The notes under the pieces: model-generated
The model's input: only the letters and a program-made list of their open reading frames with translations
Told to the model about the DNA's origin: nothing
The model's database searches: none
Shown: positions 34,851 through 44,689 of the stretch, one piece after another
Layout: each line of letters begins with the position of its first letter
Position numbering within the stretch: the first letter of the stretch is position 1
Origin: Gracilinema caldarium DSM 7334
GTDB taxonomy: Bacteria; Spirochaetota; Spirochaetia; Treponematales; Breznakiellaceae
Assembly: GCF_000219725.1 (NCBI RefSeq)
Contig: NC_015732.1
Coordinates: 682,001-746,000 of the forward strand
Direction: 5' to 3'
Length of the DNA: 64,000 nt
Translations under genes and position numbers: made by a program

Positions 34851-35417
34851 ATGAGCTCCGCTATGATATCAATAGATGATGTAATCCCCGCTGAATACAG
34901 GGAATTAACGGATCAATTATTTCCTGCGACGGGTGTGGGAGCCCCTGGTTTTAATGGCTTCCTGGCTGAACAGCAATTTGCAAAGCTTCTCGGTATCGAT
35001 CATGACTTTATACAGGCCTTACATGATTCTCAGGATGAATTAGTGTTGAAACGGCTTTTAATCCATTTTCAAAACAATGTTGAATTGCTCATCCACAAAA
35101 CCTGGGTCGAAAAGGCTGATGAAGCGCATAAGGAAAAGCTGTTAACCCGTATTCCTCGTTTTGTTAACACCATGGAATCAGGACAATATGACGTAGCCCT
35201 GCAGATGTTCATCGATATAGAACAAGAGCTGGCCTATCTTCTTTTTGGCGCTCAAAGTCATAAGGGTGACTTCCTCGAGTACACCTTTCGCATTGACAGC
35301 CAAATAGGCTTATTTTGGTGGTATGCCGGTAAGCTTTCCCAATTGCAGACGGTCAGGGTCCAGGAAATGTTGAGGGTCTATCTTCTCATAGGGATCTGTT
35401 TCCTCGCAGCTTTATAG
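34851..35417 (+). CDS. Unknown 188-residue protein upstream of azlCD
   Basis: I do not recognise a family. The sequence looks largely alpha-helical and acidic, with no signal peptide; the last 20 residues (VYLLIGICFLAAL at the end) are hydrophobic and could be a tail anchor or a buried helix. It is 10 bases before azlC and probably in the same transcript. ATG 34851 has no ribosome-binding site; a TTGACA at 34816-34821 would place the transcription start almost on the ATG, so a leaderless message is possible. Confidence 0.75.
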   Translation: MSSAMISIDDVIPAEYRELTDQLFPATGVGAPGFNGFLAEQQFAKLLGIDHDFIQALHDSQDELVLKRLLIHFQNNVELLIHKTWVEKADEAHKEKLLTRIPRFVNTMESGQYDVALQMFIDIEQELAYLLFGAQSHKGDFLEYTFRIDSQIGLFWWYAGKLSQLQTVRVQEMLRVYLLIGICFLAAL

Positions 35418-35427
35418 CTCCTGTAGT

Positions 35428-36144
35428 ATGCCCGCCAGAACTGAATTTCGTACTGTTTTTTTTGCATCCCTGCGTGCGAGTGTTCCTGTATTACTCGGCT
35501 ATATTACTCTGGGTATAGCCTTTGGCTTGATGCTTGTTTCTGCAGACCTTCCATGGTGGCTTGCAACAATTATGGCTTTGTTTGTCTATGCTGGGGCTGC
35601 TCAATTTATGGCAATCGGTCTTATAACGAGTGGGGCTAACCTTTTTGATATTGGATTATTAACGTTGCTCCTCAACGGTCGACATGCGGTATATGGATTA
35701 TCCTTGTTGCAAAAATATAAAAATACCGGCCTTCGCAAAGTTTACCTTATTTTTGGTCTGACCGACGAAACCTATGGGCTTCTTACCACCATAAGCCCAC
35801 CACCGAACACTAATCCGGATTCTTTTTACGTTTCAATTACCGCTTTAAATCAGTTGTATTGGGTGCTTGGTTGCAGTCTAGGTAGTTTTATTGGTTCAAT
35901 GCTTCCCTTTGATACAAAGGGCCTGGATTTTGCCCTTACTGCTCTGTTTATTGTCTTGCTCGTTGAACAAATTAAAACAATGCACCGACTGGAACCCTAT
36001 ATTGCAGGCCTTTTTGCCTGCGTTGTTTCCCTGTTCCTGGTTTCTTCCCGAGATTTTCTTCTGGTTTCGCTTTTATTTTCGGTGGTGTTTTTAATGCTAT
36101 TACGGCCCAGGCTCGATGCATCCAATCTTAGCAGGGAGGAGTGA
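35428..36144 (+). CDS. azlC: Branched-chain amino acid exporter large subunit AzlC
   Basis: A 238-residue inner-membrane protein with about six helices. The family features GYITLGIAFGLML, FVYAGAAQFMAIGL, LLNGRHAVYGLSLL and TDETYGLL are all visible. AzlC with AzlD exports branched-chain amino acids such as valine, leucine and isoleucine or their analogues. It lies between the unknown 188-residue gene and azlD, with one base separating its TGA from the azlD start. Confidence 0.94.
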   Translation: MPARTEFRTVFFASLRASVPVLLGYITLGIAFGLMLVSADLPWWLATIMALFVYAGAAQFMAIGLITSGANLFDIGLLTLLLNGRHAVYGLSLLQKYKNTGLRKVYLIFGLTDETYGLLTTISPPPNTNPDSFYVSITALNQLYWVLGCSLGSFIGSMLPFDTKGLDFALTALFIVLLVEQIKTMHRLEPYIAGLFACVVSLFLVSSRDFLLVSLLFSVVFLMLLRPRLDASNLSREE

Positions 36145-36145
36145 T

Positions 36146-36472
36146 TTGGATACTAATCGTCTACTATTAATCGTACTTGTCATGGCCCTTGTTACCTTTT
36201 TTACCAGGGCCATCCCTTTTATATTCTTTTCAAGAAAAGACCCGCCTCAGCTTTTTTCATATTTGCAGATCTATATCCCCCCTGTAGTAATGCTCATTCT
36301 TGTTTTTTCATCCTTTAAAGACTATACCTTTACGGTATTTCCCGACGGTGGACCTGCCGTGATTGCAGGACTTGCTACAGCTCTAGTGCACTTTTGGAAA
36401 CATAATGTATTACTCTCTATTATAGGCGGAACTGTACTCTATATGATGTTAATCCGGTTTTACACCTTATAG
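36146..36472 (+). CDS. azlD: Branched-chain amino acid exporter small subunit AzlD
   Basis: A 108-residue membrane protein with about four helices, including VTFFTRAIPFIFF and IYIPPVVMLILVF, characteristic of AzlD. The start is set at TTG 36146 because GGGAGGAG lies just upstream. An ATG at 36116 inside azlC would add ten residues and lacks a ribosome-binding site. Its 3' end overlaps the convergent chemoreceptor gene by 13 bases. Confidence 0.9.
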   Translation: MDTNRLLLIVLVMALVTFFTRAIPFIFFSRKDPPQLFSYLQIYIPPVVMLILVFSSFKDYTFTVFPDGGPAVIAGLATALVHFWKHNVLLSIIGGTVLYMMLIRFYTL

Positions 36473-38358
36473 GGCTCGATGGCCTTATCCAGAGTTTCTA
36501 TTGCTGAAAAGGTTGTTGTAAATGATGAACCCAGTTCTGTAAAAAGATGCATGATGTGGTTCATCCCATCAATCATACTACTATTAATTTTTGCCATATG
36601 TACCACAATGTCGGTAAGGTTTGTAAGCCGTCTATTAACCTGTAGATAGGTTTGTTCTATATCCTCAGTGTCCTTTTTCATTTCTTCACTTAAGTTGATG
36701 AGCCGAGCAATTTCATGAAGGTTTTTCTCTGCATCCTGAGATTCATGCTGTGCTGCATGAGCGATTTGTTCCATTCCCTGTAATGCGTTCTGCAATTCCG
36801 CCAAGATTCCGGAAAAGATACGGGCCGTTGTTTCATTCAGGGTGTCCACTATCTGGTTTTTCTGGAGTATCTGTTTTACATATTCATCAATATCTCGGGC
36901 GGTAACTGCGGAGCTTGCTGAAAGTTTACGGACTTCATCAGCAACAACTGCAAAACCTTGTCCTGCTGTACCTGCGTGGGCTGCTTCTATAGCCGCATTC
37001 ATAGCAAGGAGATTTGATTGGGCAGAGATATTCATAATCTGGGATGTCATTTCCCGAATTTTTGCATTAGCCTGGATCATGGATCGGTTTGCAGCAATAA
37101 GTTCTACTACTCCCTTTTCCCCTTCTGATATAGTGTTGGTAAGTTCCCTAAAACTTCTAGCTGCAGAAATTGCCTGACTACTCATCTGGGTAAAGGATTG
37201 GATCATTGTTTGGAGGCCAGAGGAAAGCTGCGTGATGAAGTCATTCTGTTCTTTAGATTTATCAATAGTACGATGTATAGCATCAGTCAGGGATTCAAAA
37301 CTGGATACCACATCTTTAATAACTGCTTCCTCAGTTTTTTCGTTTGACTCCACCGTGTTTATTAATTCTTTAATATGTTCAGCCTCAGATCGGGAATTTG
37401 CAATGATATGTTGAGTTTGTCCGCCAGTTTGGAGTACCGTAGATTCTGAATTTTTAAGAATACGAAAACTTTCCTGTAACTGGGATAGAATACGGTTAAA
37501 ACTGGCAGTCATGTAACCAATGTCATCAAAACTGATGATATATACACGTTTTGTCAGGTCCATGGTACCCTTAGAAAGGCTATCGATTTGACGCTGCAGG
37601 TGGTGTATGTGAGCTTGGTTTTCGATCATGATAGCCAAAAGTATTCCACCGCTAATGAGGGCTAATAACCCAAAGACTTTAGAAAAATGAGGGATGATTG
37701 TGGATTGGTTCAGTAAACCCGGTTCCTGGGTACAGCGATAGGAATAATAGAAAATTCCTGAGGTAGCAAATATAATAATGACTATAATCAGTAAGAAGAG
37801 CGGAAGGCCAATCTTTACGAGTGTGGAGTTTATTTTTTTTGAACTATCTACCATAGTACTATTCATCTGGTGTTTGGCTTCGATCAAGGCTAAATTAACC
37901 ATCCGTGCAGTGACAATACCGTTTATAACCCCAAAACTGATAGCAAGAATAATTCGGTGCGTCCAATAAACCCTATCGAAAGGATTACCCCTGAGGATGT
38001 CCAATCCCAAATTTAAAAGACTGCCTGCCAGGTATGCTGAAGCCCCAATAAAAAAGAGAAATCCTTCTATCGCTTTAAAAGCGCGTTCTGCTTTTACTAT
38101 CTCGTTTTTGGAAGGTTCTTTATGGTTTTCTTTGAGTAGCAAGACATGTGAAACTGGTTTATAGATAAAAAAGACGAGAACCGTTGCTAGAGGACCTACA
38201 ATATTGACCACGAAAAACATTTTAACCCAGAATTCCATCATGCTTGCCCGATCCTGCACTAGCAGAATTGGTATCAGGATGGAATAGGCAAGAATAGAAA
38301 GATAAATACTTAGTAGTGTTGCAGTTAAGACCCGGATGGTTAATGTACGGACTTTCAT
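36460..38358 (-). CDS. Methyl-accepting chemotaxis protein with polytopic membrane input region
   Basis: A 632-residue chemoreceptor. The N-terminal 280 residues have about six membrane helices and no large periplasmic sensing domain, so sensing may occur in or near the membrane. A HAMP-like linker (RQIDSLSKGTMDLTKRV) follows, then a coiled-coil signalling domain with the highly conserved hairpin tip NLLAMNAAIEAAHAG and GFAVVADEVRKL. The start at ATG 38358 has a GAGGATC site; an in-frame TTG at 38424 lies on the promoter. It should signal through CheA to the periplasmic flagella. Confidence 0.93.
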   Translation of the reverse strand: MKVRTLTIRVLTATLLSIYLSILAYSILIPILLVQDRASMMEFWVKMFFVVNIVGPLATVLVFFIYKPVSHVLLLKENHKEPSKNEIVKAERAFKAIEGFLFFIGASAYLAGSLLNLGLDILRGNPFDRVYWTHRIILAISFGVINGIVTARMVNLALIEAKHQMNSTMVDSSKKINSTLVKIGLPLFLLIIVIIIFATSGIFYYSYRCTQEPGLLNQSTIIPHFSKVFGLLALISGGILLAIMIENQAHIHHLQRQIDSLSKGTMDLTKRVYIISFDDIGYMTASFNRILSQLQESFRILKNSESTVLQTGGQTQHIIANSRSEAEHIKELINTVESNEKTEEAVIKDVVSSFESLTDAIHRTIDKSKEQNDFITQLSSGLQTMIQSFTQMSSQAISAARSFRELTNTISEGEKGVVELIAANRSMIQANAKIREMTSQIMNISAQSNLLAMNAAIEAAHAGTAGQGFAVVADEVRKLSASSAVTARDIDEYVKQILQKNQIVDTLNETTARIFSGILAELQNALQGMEQIAHAAQHESQDAEKNLHEIARLINLSEEMKKDTEDIEQTYLQVNRRLTNLTDIVVHMAKINSSMIDGMNHIMHLFTELGSSFTTTFSAIETLDKAIEPYKV

Positions 38359-38396
38359 ATTTGATCCTCTTTTTTGGGGAAACCGAATTAGGATAA

Positions 38397-38424
38397 AGTA
38401 TAATGCCCTATTAACCCTTTTCAA
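38397..38424 (-). promoter_or_regulatory. Promoter of the chemoreceptor gene
   Basis: On the minus strand TTGAAA (38419-38424) and TATACT (38397-38402) are 16 bases apart, giving a leader of about 32 bases. Confidence 0.6.
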
Positions 38425-38483
38425 GTTGTTAGCGGGTTTTTAGTAATGATGTAACGATATCTATAACTCTCTTTAGGTCTTTG

Positions 38484-38948
38484 TTATGAAATCGTTGCTA
38501 AAACTGCCAAGACCTCTTTGGCATGATCCTCTGGTTTCACCTTTGGAAACACCTTTACAATCTTTCCCTGCGAATTTATGACAAAGGTACTCCGAATAAT
38601 GCCCTCGTAACTTTTGCCATACATTTTTTTCTCTCCCCAGGCTCCAAAGGCTTTTATGACCGATTTTTCCGTATCGGAAAGCAGGATAAAGGGAAGATTA
38701 TATTTTGATGCAAATTTCCCGTGGGATTGGGGAGTGTCAGCGCTGATCCCGATAAGGGTAACACCCCGGTTATAAAACTCTTTAAAGGCATCCCGAAAAG
38801 AACAGGCTTCTTTGGTGCAGCCGGGGGTATCATCCCTGGGGTAAAAATAAATGACGAGGGGTTTTCCTGCAAAACCTGAGGATTTTACAAGCTTTCCCTG
38901 CTGATCCGGCAATTCAAAAAAAGGTATTGTATCTCCGATCTGTAACAT
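38484..38948 (-). CDS. bcp: Thioredoxin-dependent peroxiredoxin, Bcp/PrxQ type
   Basis: A 154-residue peroxiredoxin that reduces hydroperoxides with thioredoxin. The active-site stretch YFYPRDDTPGCTKEACSFR holds the peroxidatic C44 and the resolving C49 of the alpha2-type Bcp arrangement. An AAGGAG site lies 8 bases upstream. It is divergent from glnS. A role in protecting an anaerobe from oxygen exposure is likely, alongside the ferritin gene later in the window. Confidence 0.95.
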   Translation of the reverse strand: MLQIGDTIPFFELPDQQGKLVKSSGFAGKPLVIYFYPRDDTPGCTKEACSFRDAFKEFYNRGVTLIGISADTPQSHGKFASKYNLPFILLSDTEKSVIKAFGAWGEKKMYGKSYEGIIRSTFVINSQGKIVKVFPKVKPEDHAKEVLAVLATIS

Positions 38949-39076
38949 GGCAATAACTCCTTATGGTTTAAATTACAATAAATCCCAGCCCAAGACAAAC
39001 CAATGCCGCTGTCTGGAGGGCGCTGTTGCCCACCAAAAAAAACAGCCCCGCACACCCCCGCCACAGCAGGCAACTC

Positions 39077-39138
39077 TTGACCCGCTATACCCTTCTCCAT
39101 CATTATGAACATACCACACCTCTGAAGTGTGGAAGGAG
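39077..39138 (+). promoter_or_regulatory. glnS promoter and hairpin next to the ribosome-binding site
   Basis: TTGACC (39077-39082) and CATTAT (39101-39106), 18 bases apart, form a plausible promoter. Just downstream, CCACAC (39114-39119) and GTGTGG (39127-39132) form a perfect stem ending one base before the AAGGAG site at 39133-39138. Confidence 0.45.
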
Positions 39139-39143
39139 CATCA

Positions 39144-40865
39144 ATGGACACCATCAATGAAAAGGCAGAATTAAACGATTTTATCAGCGAAGCCATAGCG
39201 GATGACTTAAAAACAGGCCGCTATGACCATGTACACACCCGTTTTCCCCCTGAACCGAACGGCTGGCTGCACATCGGTCATGCTAAAGCCATTACGGTGG
39301 ATTTTACCATGGCACAAAAATTTGGCGGCCAGTGCAACCTTCGCTTTGATGATACTAATCCTGAAAAGGAAGACATGTCCTATGTAGAGGCGATTAAACG
39401 GGATATCAAGTGGCTTGGATTTGACTGGGAAGACCGGGAATACTATGCCTCGGATTATTATGAATACCTCTATGAACTGGCGGTGAAGCTTATTAAAAAA
39501 GGCAAAGCCTATGTGGATGACCTCTCGGAAGAGGAGATTCGGGTCTACCGCGGAACCGCAGTAGCTGACAAAAACAATATCACCTATACCCCTCCAGGAA
39601 AGGACAGTCCCTACCGTAACCGTTCGGTAGAGGAAAACTTGGACCTCTTTGCCCGGATGCGTTCTGGCGAATTCCCCGACGGTTCCAAAACTCTGCGGGC
39701 AAAAATCGATATGGCCCACCCGAACCTGGTCATGCGGGACCCGGTCATGTATCGGATCCGCCGTATGCCCCACTATCGGGTCGGTGATGCCTGGTGTATC
39801 TATCCTATGTACGATTTCCAGCATCCTCTGTCGGATGCCAAAGAAGGTATTACCCATTCACTTTGTTCCCTCGAATATGAGATTCATCGTCCGCTCTATG
39901 AATGGTTTATTCGGGAATGTGAAGTATTCCCGAGCCGCCAGATTGAGTTTGCCCGGCTTAACATTACCCGGACCGTGCTTTCCAAGCGGTGGCTCTTGCA
40001 ATTGGTACAAGAAAAACGGGTCGCTGGCTGGGATGATCCCCGGATGCCAACTCTGGCAGGGCTCCGACGCCGGGGCTACACCCCTGAAGCAATCCGGGAT
40101 TTTATGTCCCGTATCGGTATTGCCAAGACCGACAGTATGGTTGATATAGCCCTTTTGGAACACTGTCTGCGGGAAGACCTGAATAAGCGGGCGAACCGGG
40201 TTATGGCAGTGCTTAAGCCCCTCAAACTGATCATTGAAAACTGGCCCGAGGGTAAGGTAGAAGAACTCGATGCAATCAATAATCCCGAGGATCCCAGTGC
40301 AGGGAGCCGCAAGGTCCATTTTACCCGGGAACTCTGGATTGAACAGGATGACTTCCAGGAAGTGCCGCCGCCAAAGTATTTCCGCCTCTTCCCGGGTAAT
40401 TCAGTCCGCCTGCGCTACGGCTATATTGTCACCTGTACCGGTTTCGATAAGGACCCTCGTACCGGAGAGATTACTGCTGTTCGGTGTACCTATGACCCGG
40501 AGACCCGGGGCGGGAATGCCCAGGACAACCGGAAGGTAAAAGGGACGATCCATTGGGTGTCAGTACAGCATGCCATTCCTATTGAGGTCCGGCTCTACGA
40601 TTACCTCTTTGCAGTAGAACGGCCTATGGAAGTTCCTCCGGGAGGTTCTTTCCTGGATAACCTGAACCCCAACTCCCTCGAGGTTATCGAGACAGCCTAC
40701 GGAGAACCCTGTCTTGCCAAGACAAAGGCAGAGGATAAGTTCCAGTTTGAACGAATTGGATATTTCGTCCGGGATCCGGACACGGCAGGAACAAAACCGG
40801 TCTTTAATAAAACCGTAGGACTCCGAGACACCTGGGCAAAAATAGAAAAGAAAGCAAGCGGTTAG
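39144..40865 (+). CDS. glnS: Glutaminyl-tRNA synthetase
   Basis: A class I aminoacyl-tRNA synthetase of 573 residues that charges tRNA-Gln. The N-terminal [16 protein letters not shown] holds the HIGH motif (43-46), and [12 protein letters not shown] holds the KMSKS-equivalent. GlnRS rather than discriminating GluRS is shown by the bacterial/eukaryotic GlnRS-type [11 protein letters not shown] and the two C-terminal beta-barrels with the anticodon-binding [12 protein letters not shown]. The start ATG 39144 has AAGGAG upstream. Confidence 0.97.
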   Translation: MDTINEKAELNDFISEAIADDLKTGRYDHVHTRFPPEPNGWLHIGHAKAITVDFTMAQKFGGQCNLRFDDTNPEKEDMSYVEAIKRDIKWLGFDWEDREYYASDYYEYLYELAVKLIKKGKAYVDDLSEEEIRVYRGTAVADKNNITYTPPGKDSPYRNRSVEENLDLFARMRSGEFPDGSKTLRAKIDMAHPNLVMRDPVMYRIRRMPHYRVGDAWCIYPMYDFQHPLSDAKEGITHSLCSLEYEIHRPLYEWFIRECEVFPSRQIEFARLNITRTVLSKRWLLQLVQEKRVAGWDDPRMPTLAGLRRRGYTPEAIRDFMSRIGIAKTDSMVDIALLEHCLREDLNKRANRVMAVLKPLKLIIENWPEGKVEELDAINNPEDPSAGSRKVHFTRELWIEQDDFQEVPPPKYFRLFPGNSVRLRYGYIVTCTGFDKDPRTGEITAVRCTYDPETRGGNAQDNRKVKGTIHWVSVQHAIPIEVRLYDYLFAVERPMEVPPGGSFLDNLNPNSLEVIETAYGEPCLAKTKAEDKFQFERIGYFVRDPDTAGTKPVFNKTVGLRDTWAKIEKKASG

Positions 40866-41065
40866 TCTCGTAATGGGTTTACTTTTCAGGCGCGCCACAT
40901 CAGAATCCCAGCCAAACAAGAATACCCATGAGGGAGCCTCATCGAGGGGCTCCCGGGCAACTCATATAGGGGTCCCCAGGATTCACATCCAGGGGCTCCC
41001 AGCTTCCGGGATTTTTTCCCGCCCCCTCGAGATCCCGCGCACCCCTTCTAAAATAGAAGACCGTT
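40866..41065. repeat. Cluster of AGGGGCTCCC-like repeats and hairpin after glnS
   Basis: GGGAGCC (40932-40938) and GGCTCCC (40948-40954) form a 7-base stem that may end the glnS transcript, though no T-run follows. The element AGGGGCTCCC occurs at 40945 and again near 40991, with a variant AGGGGTCCCC near 40969. The block is GC-rich, has no gene, and may be a small degenerate intergenic repeat. Confidence 0.45.
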
Positions 41066-42238
41066 TCATTCTTCTATAAAGTAGGTTTTTATTGGAGGGA
41101 ACCCGTTAAACTCCACCGCTGCGTAGCTTGATGTATAGGCACCAGTAGAAAGCCAGTAGAGCTTATCCCCCGGGGCAAGACTTAAGGGTAGCTGATAGCC
41201 TGACTTTTCATATATGATATCCATACTATCGCAGGTGGGCCCTGCAAGGATCACATCCCCTTCTTTTAGTCCTGCCGGCAATGCGGTAACCACCGGATAC
41301 TTTATCGCCTCATCCAGGGTTTCGATAAGTCCATTGAACTTTCCCACATCCGTATAGACCCAGCGCTGCAGGGCTGTGTTGTTTTTCCGGGAAACCAGCA
41401 CAACCTCGCTAACAATAATTCCCGCGTCCCCGACCATGGATCTGCCCGGCTCAAGGATAATTTCAGGTAGGTTTTCACCGAAGTCTTCATGCAAATAACG
41501 GGTAATTTCTCTTGCATAGGTAGTTAGTTCATGGGTTGGTACCGTATAATGGGCAGGGAATCCTCCCCCCATATTAATCATGCTCAGTTTAATGCCCTCT
41601 TCTTCTTCCAGGGCTCTGAAAAGGTAATTGGTTTTTGCAATCGCCTCATCCCACTGGCCAATATCCCGCTGCTGACTTCCTACATGAAAGGATATACCAC
41701 AGGGTTCAAGCCCAAGCTGTTTGGCTTCTACGAGCAAATTGTACGCCATATCAGGATGACAACCAAATTTACGGGAAAGGGGCCAATCGGCAGATTGGGA
41801 ACCCTCAACGAGAATACGCACGTATACCCGTGAACCGGGGGCCTTGCTAGCGATGTTATGCAGGTCGGTTTTGCTGTCGGTAGCAAAAAGCCTAACCCCC
41901 ATTTCATAAAAATACTCGATATCCCGGGCTTTTTTTATGGTGTTCCCATAGGAAATGCGATCCGGTGTAACCCCGAGGGAAAGCACCTTGTCCAGTTCCC
42001 AACGGGATGCAATATCAAAGTTGGATCCCAGATTTTTAAGCAGGGTAATAATTTCCGGCGCCGGATTTGCCTTCACCGCATAATACTGTTTTGCAAAGGG
42101 AAACAGCTGGGCCAGCCGCTCATAATTTCTGCGAATAATGCCCAGGTCCACAAGAATAAAGGGGGTTTCTTTCCCTTCCGCAACGGTCAGAAACCGCTCC
42201 CACTGTGCATCGTCATAATAGGCGGAGCGATCTATCAT
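41066..42238 (-). CDS. Ornithine/lysine-type PLP decarboxylase (fold type III)
   Basis: This 390-residue enzyme has the alanine-racemase-like barrel and C-terminal beta domain of eukaryotic-type ornithine decarboxylases. K56 in YYAVKANP is the PLP lysine, GGGFPAHY and EPGRSMVG bind the phosphate, and GPTCDSMDIIYE carries the active-site cysteine and aspartate that hold the substrate amine. It makes polyamines or diamines from ornithine, lysine or diaminopimelate-like substrates; the short specificity helix does not allow a firm choice. It stands alone between glnS and pfp. Confidence 0.9.
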   Translation of the reverse strand: MIDRSAYYDDAQWERFLTVAEGKETPFILVDLGIIRRNYERLAQLFPFAKQYYAVKANPAPEIITLLKNLGSNFDIASRWELDKVLSLGVTPDRISYGNTIKKARDIEYFYEMGVRLFATDSKTDLHNIASKAPGSRVYVRILVEGSQSADWPLSRKFGCHPDMAYNLLVEAKQLGLEPCGISFHVGSQQRDIGQWDEAIAKTNYLFRALEEEEGIKLSMINMGGGFPAHYTVPTHELTTYAREITRYLHEDFGENLPEIILEPGRSMVGDAGIIVSEVVLVSRKNNTALQRWVYTDVGKFNGLIETLDEAIKYPVVTALPAGLKEGDVILAGPTCDSMDIIYEKSGYQLPLSLAPGDKLYWLSTGAYTSSYAAVEFNGFPPIKTYFIEE

Positions 42239-42270
42239 AGCCCCCTCCTTGTGGTAATTATATGGGATGA

Positions 42271-42335
42271 GACCCGGAAGTCCCCAGAGACTGCCGGGTC
42301 AAGATGCGGGGCAGGTCCTATCGAGTAGGACCTGC
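42271..42335. terminator. Two hairpins between pfp and the decarboxylase gene
   Basis: GCAGGTCCTA (42311-42320) and TAGGACCTGC (42326-42335) form a perfect 10-base stem with a 5-base loop, 8 bases after the pfp stop. GACCCGG (42271-42277) and CCGGGTC (42294-42300) form a second stem. Neither is followed by a long T-run. Confidence 0.6.
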
Positions 42336-42342
42336 GAGATTA

Positions 42343-43998
42343 TCAGGAATGTTCAAGTATGAGGGTCTTTGTGGGCTGATCGCAGACTTCGCTCGGCCCG
42401 TAGTACTGAATCGCACCGGGGAAGAGGAAGCTTGTTTTTACTGCCCATTCAGCGCGTTTTGCTGCAAAGGCCTTAAAGGGCTTGCCATCCAGTTCCACCA
42501 GGGCCTTCCGGATAACCGGTTTTTTGCTGCCGTGGCGCTGTTCCATATTCATCATCATGGTAAGCGGAACACCGCCAGCCACCCATTGGTCAGCGGGAGC
42601 GGTCAGGTTTTTCACGCTGGAAAGATACCCCGTGAGCCCGGAAGCAATCAGCACAAAGGCGGTAAAGCCCAGGGCATAGGTATAGTCTGCATCGAAATTA
42701 GAGGGAAACGCACAGCGGCCTTCATAGCCAAAGAAGTGGGCCAGGGCGCTGAACTTGCCCGTATAGCTACCAGTCTTCTTCAGCTCGGCCAGTCTCTGTT
42801 CTACCATACCGATGAGGAGCTTTTCCGTCTCGATACGGGATACCTGGACATTACCATGGGGATCTCGGTCCATGAGGAGCTGTTTGGCAATTTCTGCAGG
42901 CAGGCTGGCAAATACCTTGGCCGATTCGGCGGAAAGCTTTTTACCAAGCCAAGCCGCCTGGGTTTCAAAGCCGGAAAGCCCTGCAAATTCATCCGCATAG
43001 TGAGCCATGAGGTCATTCAGCTCAGCAATAAGCTTTTTCATTTCAGGCACAAATTCAACCAGCCCTTCAGGAATCAATACCACCCCGAAGTTTTCCTTGT
43101 TCGCAGCCCGCTTCACAATCGAATCGCAGATCTGGTCCACAATCTGACCCAGGGAAAGCTTCTTGGCTTCCACTTCTTCGCTGATCAGGCAGATATTCGG
43201 CTGGGTCTGCAAGGCACATTCCAGTGCAATATGGCTGGCTGAGCGGCCCATCAGCTTAATAAAGTGCCAGTACTTCTTTGCACTGTTCGCATCCCGCTCA
43301 ATGTTCCCGATGAGCTCGCTGTAAGTCTTGGTAGCCGTATCAAAACCAAAGGAGGTTTCGATATGCTCATTCTTCAGGTCCCCGTCGATCGTTTTGGGGC
43401 AGCCGATTACCTGGATCTTTTCCCCCTTTTCCAGGAAGTATTCCGCCAGCAGGGCTGCATTGGTGTTCGAGTCATCGCCGCCGATAATTACCACCGCATC
43501 GAGCCCCAGCTTTTTCGCGGTTTCCAGAGAAGCCGCAAACTGTTCGGGGGTCTCAATCTTAGTCCGGCCGGAACCGATCATGTCAAAACCGCCCGTATTC
43601 CGGTATTCATCCATAAAGGCATCGGTGATTTCCACCACCTTGTTTTCAATAAGTCCGCTGGGACCGCCCAGGAAGCCGAGCAGTTTGGAATCCTTGTTGC
43701 CCTTTTTAAGCCCGTCATAGAGGCCTGCGATAACGTTATGACCTCCAGGCGCCTGGCCGCCGGAGAGAATAACCCCGACCGTAAGCCGCCGGGTGATCTT
43801 ATCATTCTTGCCCTTAACAAAACGGGCAAGCGGTTTTCCATAACTATGCTTGAACAAAGCCCGCAGATCCGCCTGATCTGCCACCGATTCGGTGGGGGTC
43901 CCAAATTCAATAGCAATATCAGAAACAGGTCCGGTCAAAATAACCGGTAATTTCGGCCGGTAAGCATACCGGGCTTTTTGCAACGCAGATATTTCCAT
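42343..43998 (-). CDS. pfp: Pyrophosphate-dependent 6-phosphofructokinase, long type
   Basis: PPi-PFK interconverts fructose-6-phosphate and fructose-1,6-bisphosphate using pyrophosphate, which makes this glycolytic step reversible. The 551-residue length fits the long form known from spirochaetes, plants and chlamydiae. PPi specificity is visible in [16 protein letters not shown] (GGDD instead of the GGDG of ATP enzymes) and in [11 protein letters not shown] (K before TID). The start is ATG 43998, with AAGGAG upstream. It would receive hexose phosphates made by gluconeogenesis from uronate-derived triose phosphate. Confidence 0.96.
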   Translation of the reverse strand: MEISALQKARYAYRPKLPVILTGPVSDIAIEFGTPTESVADQADLRALFKHSYGKPLARFVKGKNDKITRRLTVGVILSGGQAPGGHNVIAGLYDGLKKGNKDSKLLGFLGGPSGLIENKVVEITDAFMDEYRNTGGFDMIGSGRTKIETPEQFAASLETAKKLGLDAVVIIGGDDSNTNAALLAEYFLEKGEKIQVIGCPKTIDGDLKNEHIETSFGFDTATKTYSELIGNIERDANSAKKYWHFIKLMGRSASHIALECALQTQPNICLISEEVEAKKLSLGQIVDQICDSIVKRAANKENFGVVLIPEGLVEFVPEMKKLIAELNDLMAHYADEFAGLSGFETQAAWLGKKLSAESAKVFASLPAEIAKQLLMDRDPHGNVQVSRIETEKLLIGMVEQRLAELKKTGSYTGKFSALAHFFGYEGRCAFPSNFDADYTYALGFTAFVLIASGLTGYLSSVKNLTAPADQWVAGGVPLTMMMNMEQRHGSKKPVIRKALVELDGKPFKAFAAKRAEWAVKTSFLFPGAIQYYGPSEVCDQPTKTLILEHS

Positions 43999-44127
43999 AA
44001 TGGACTCCTTAACAAAATAGGAATGCAAACATCGCAGATATACACAACGACTACGTTATAGTACATAAAAAAGTGGAATCTTTTCAAGAATGCGCTATAA
44101 TTATAGTTAGAAAACAGGAGGTCCTGT

Positions 44128-44652
44128 ATGAAACGGAGTGTTGTAGTAGTAGTAATGCTCATGTTAGGTATTCCCCTTTTTTCTCAGGTTCGTTTTGATA
44201 TGGGGATCGATGTTCCACTAGGTTTAGGAGCACTATCGGATAATGAAGTTTTTACTGATTCAGAGGTTAATGATTTTTTTAAAGAACATATTTTACCATT
44301 TCCTGAATTAGGCCTCTATTATCAATTTGGTGATGGTTCTCTGAGAGGCGGCTTAGGCGTGAGAGCTTTTACGTTTATATTGGTTACTGTATATTGGCCA
44401 AATGCTTTTATTGAAGCTGATTTAGGTAATTTTACTACAGCTTTTCAGGTAGGTGGTGGTTTCTTTGGAATTTTTGGGATTGTAAACGATTCAGATACTG
44501 GAAATGTGTTCATACCTGATATTTCCTTATGGTATAGATTCGGTAAAGCCTTTAGGCTTGGTGGCGGCGTAATTGGAATGATGATGCCAGAATCGGATAC
44601 TATGGGCTTTGCATATTATGTAGGATTTAAGTTTAGAAATTTGTTTGATTAA
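44128..44652 (+). CDS. Small exported beta-barrel-like protein
   Basis: A 174-residue protein with a signal peptide (1-20, ending PLFSQ) and alternating short strands rich in glycine and aromatic residues, ending FAYYVGFKFRNLFD. It looks like a small outer-membrane barrel of the type common in treponemes, with no specific family recognised. GGAGG precedes the start. TATAAT at 44096-44101 is a likely -10 box. The next gene, another exported protein, follows 37 bases later. Confidence 0.75.
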   Translation: MKRSVVVVVMLMLGIPLFSQVRFDMGIDVPLGLGALSDNEVFTDSEVNDFFKEHILPFPELGLYYQFGDGSLRGGLGVRAFTFILVTVYWPNAFIEADLGNFTTAFQVGGGFFGIFGIVNDSDTGNVFIPDISLWYRFGKAFRLGGGVIGMMMPESDTMGFAYYVGFKFRNLFD

Positions 44653-44668
44653 TTTTGTTTGATTAATT
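44641..44668. repeat. Exact 14-base tandem duplication over a stop codon
   Basis: TTGTTTGATTAATT occurs twice in direct succession (44641-44654 and 44655-44668). The first copy holds the TAA stop of the preceding gene. It looks like a recent slippage duplication. Confidence 0.9.
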
Positions 44669-44689
44669 TTAATAAATTGGAGCTACTAT

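Noticed and set aside
39207-40319. Minus-strand open frames opposite glnS (216 and 153 residues)
   Set aside because: They mirror the glnS codon structure; glnS has full family motifs across the same bases.
40929-41000. CRISPR-like array after glnS
   Set aside because: The repeated units are only about 10 bases, imperfect and unevenly spaced, with no cas genes.
42304-43950. Two long plus-strand open frames (42304-43242 and 43264-43950)
   Set aside because: They lie antisense within pfp, a GC-rich gene with strong family motifs on the minus strand. Their translations show no recognisable domain and no ribosome-binding site.
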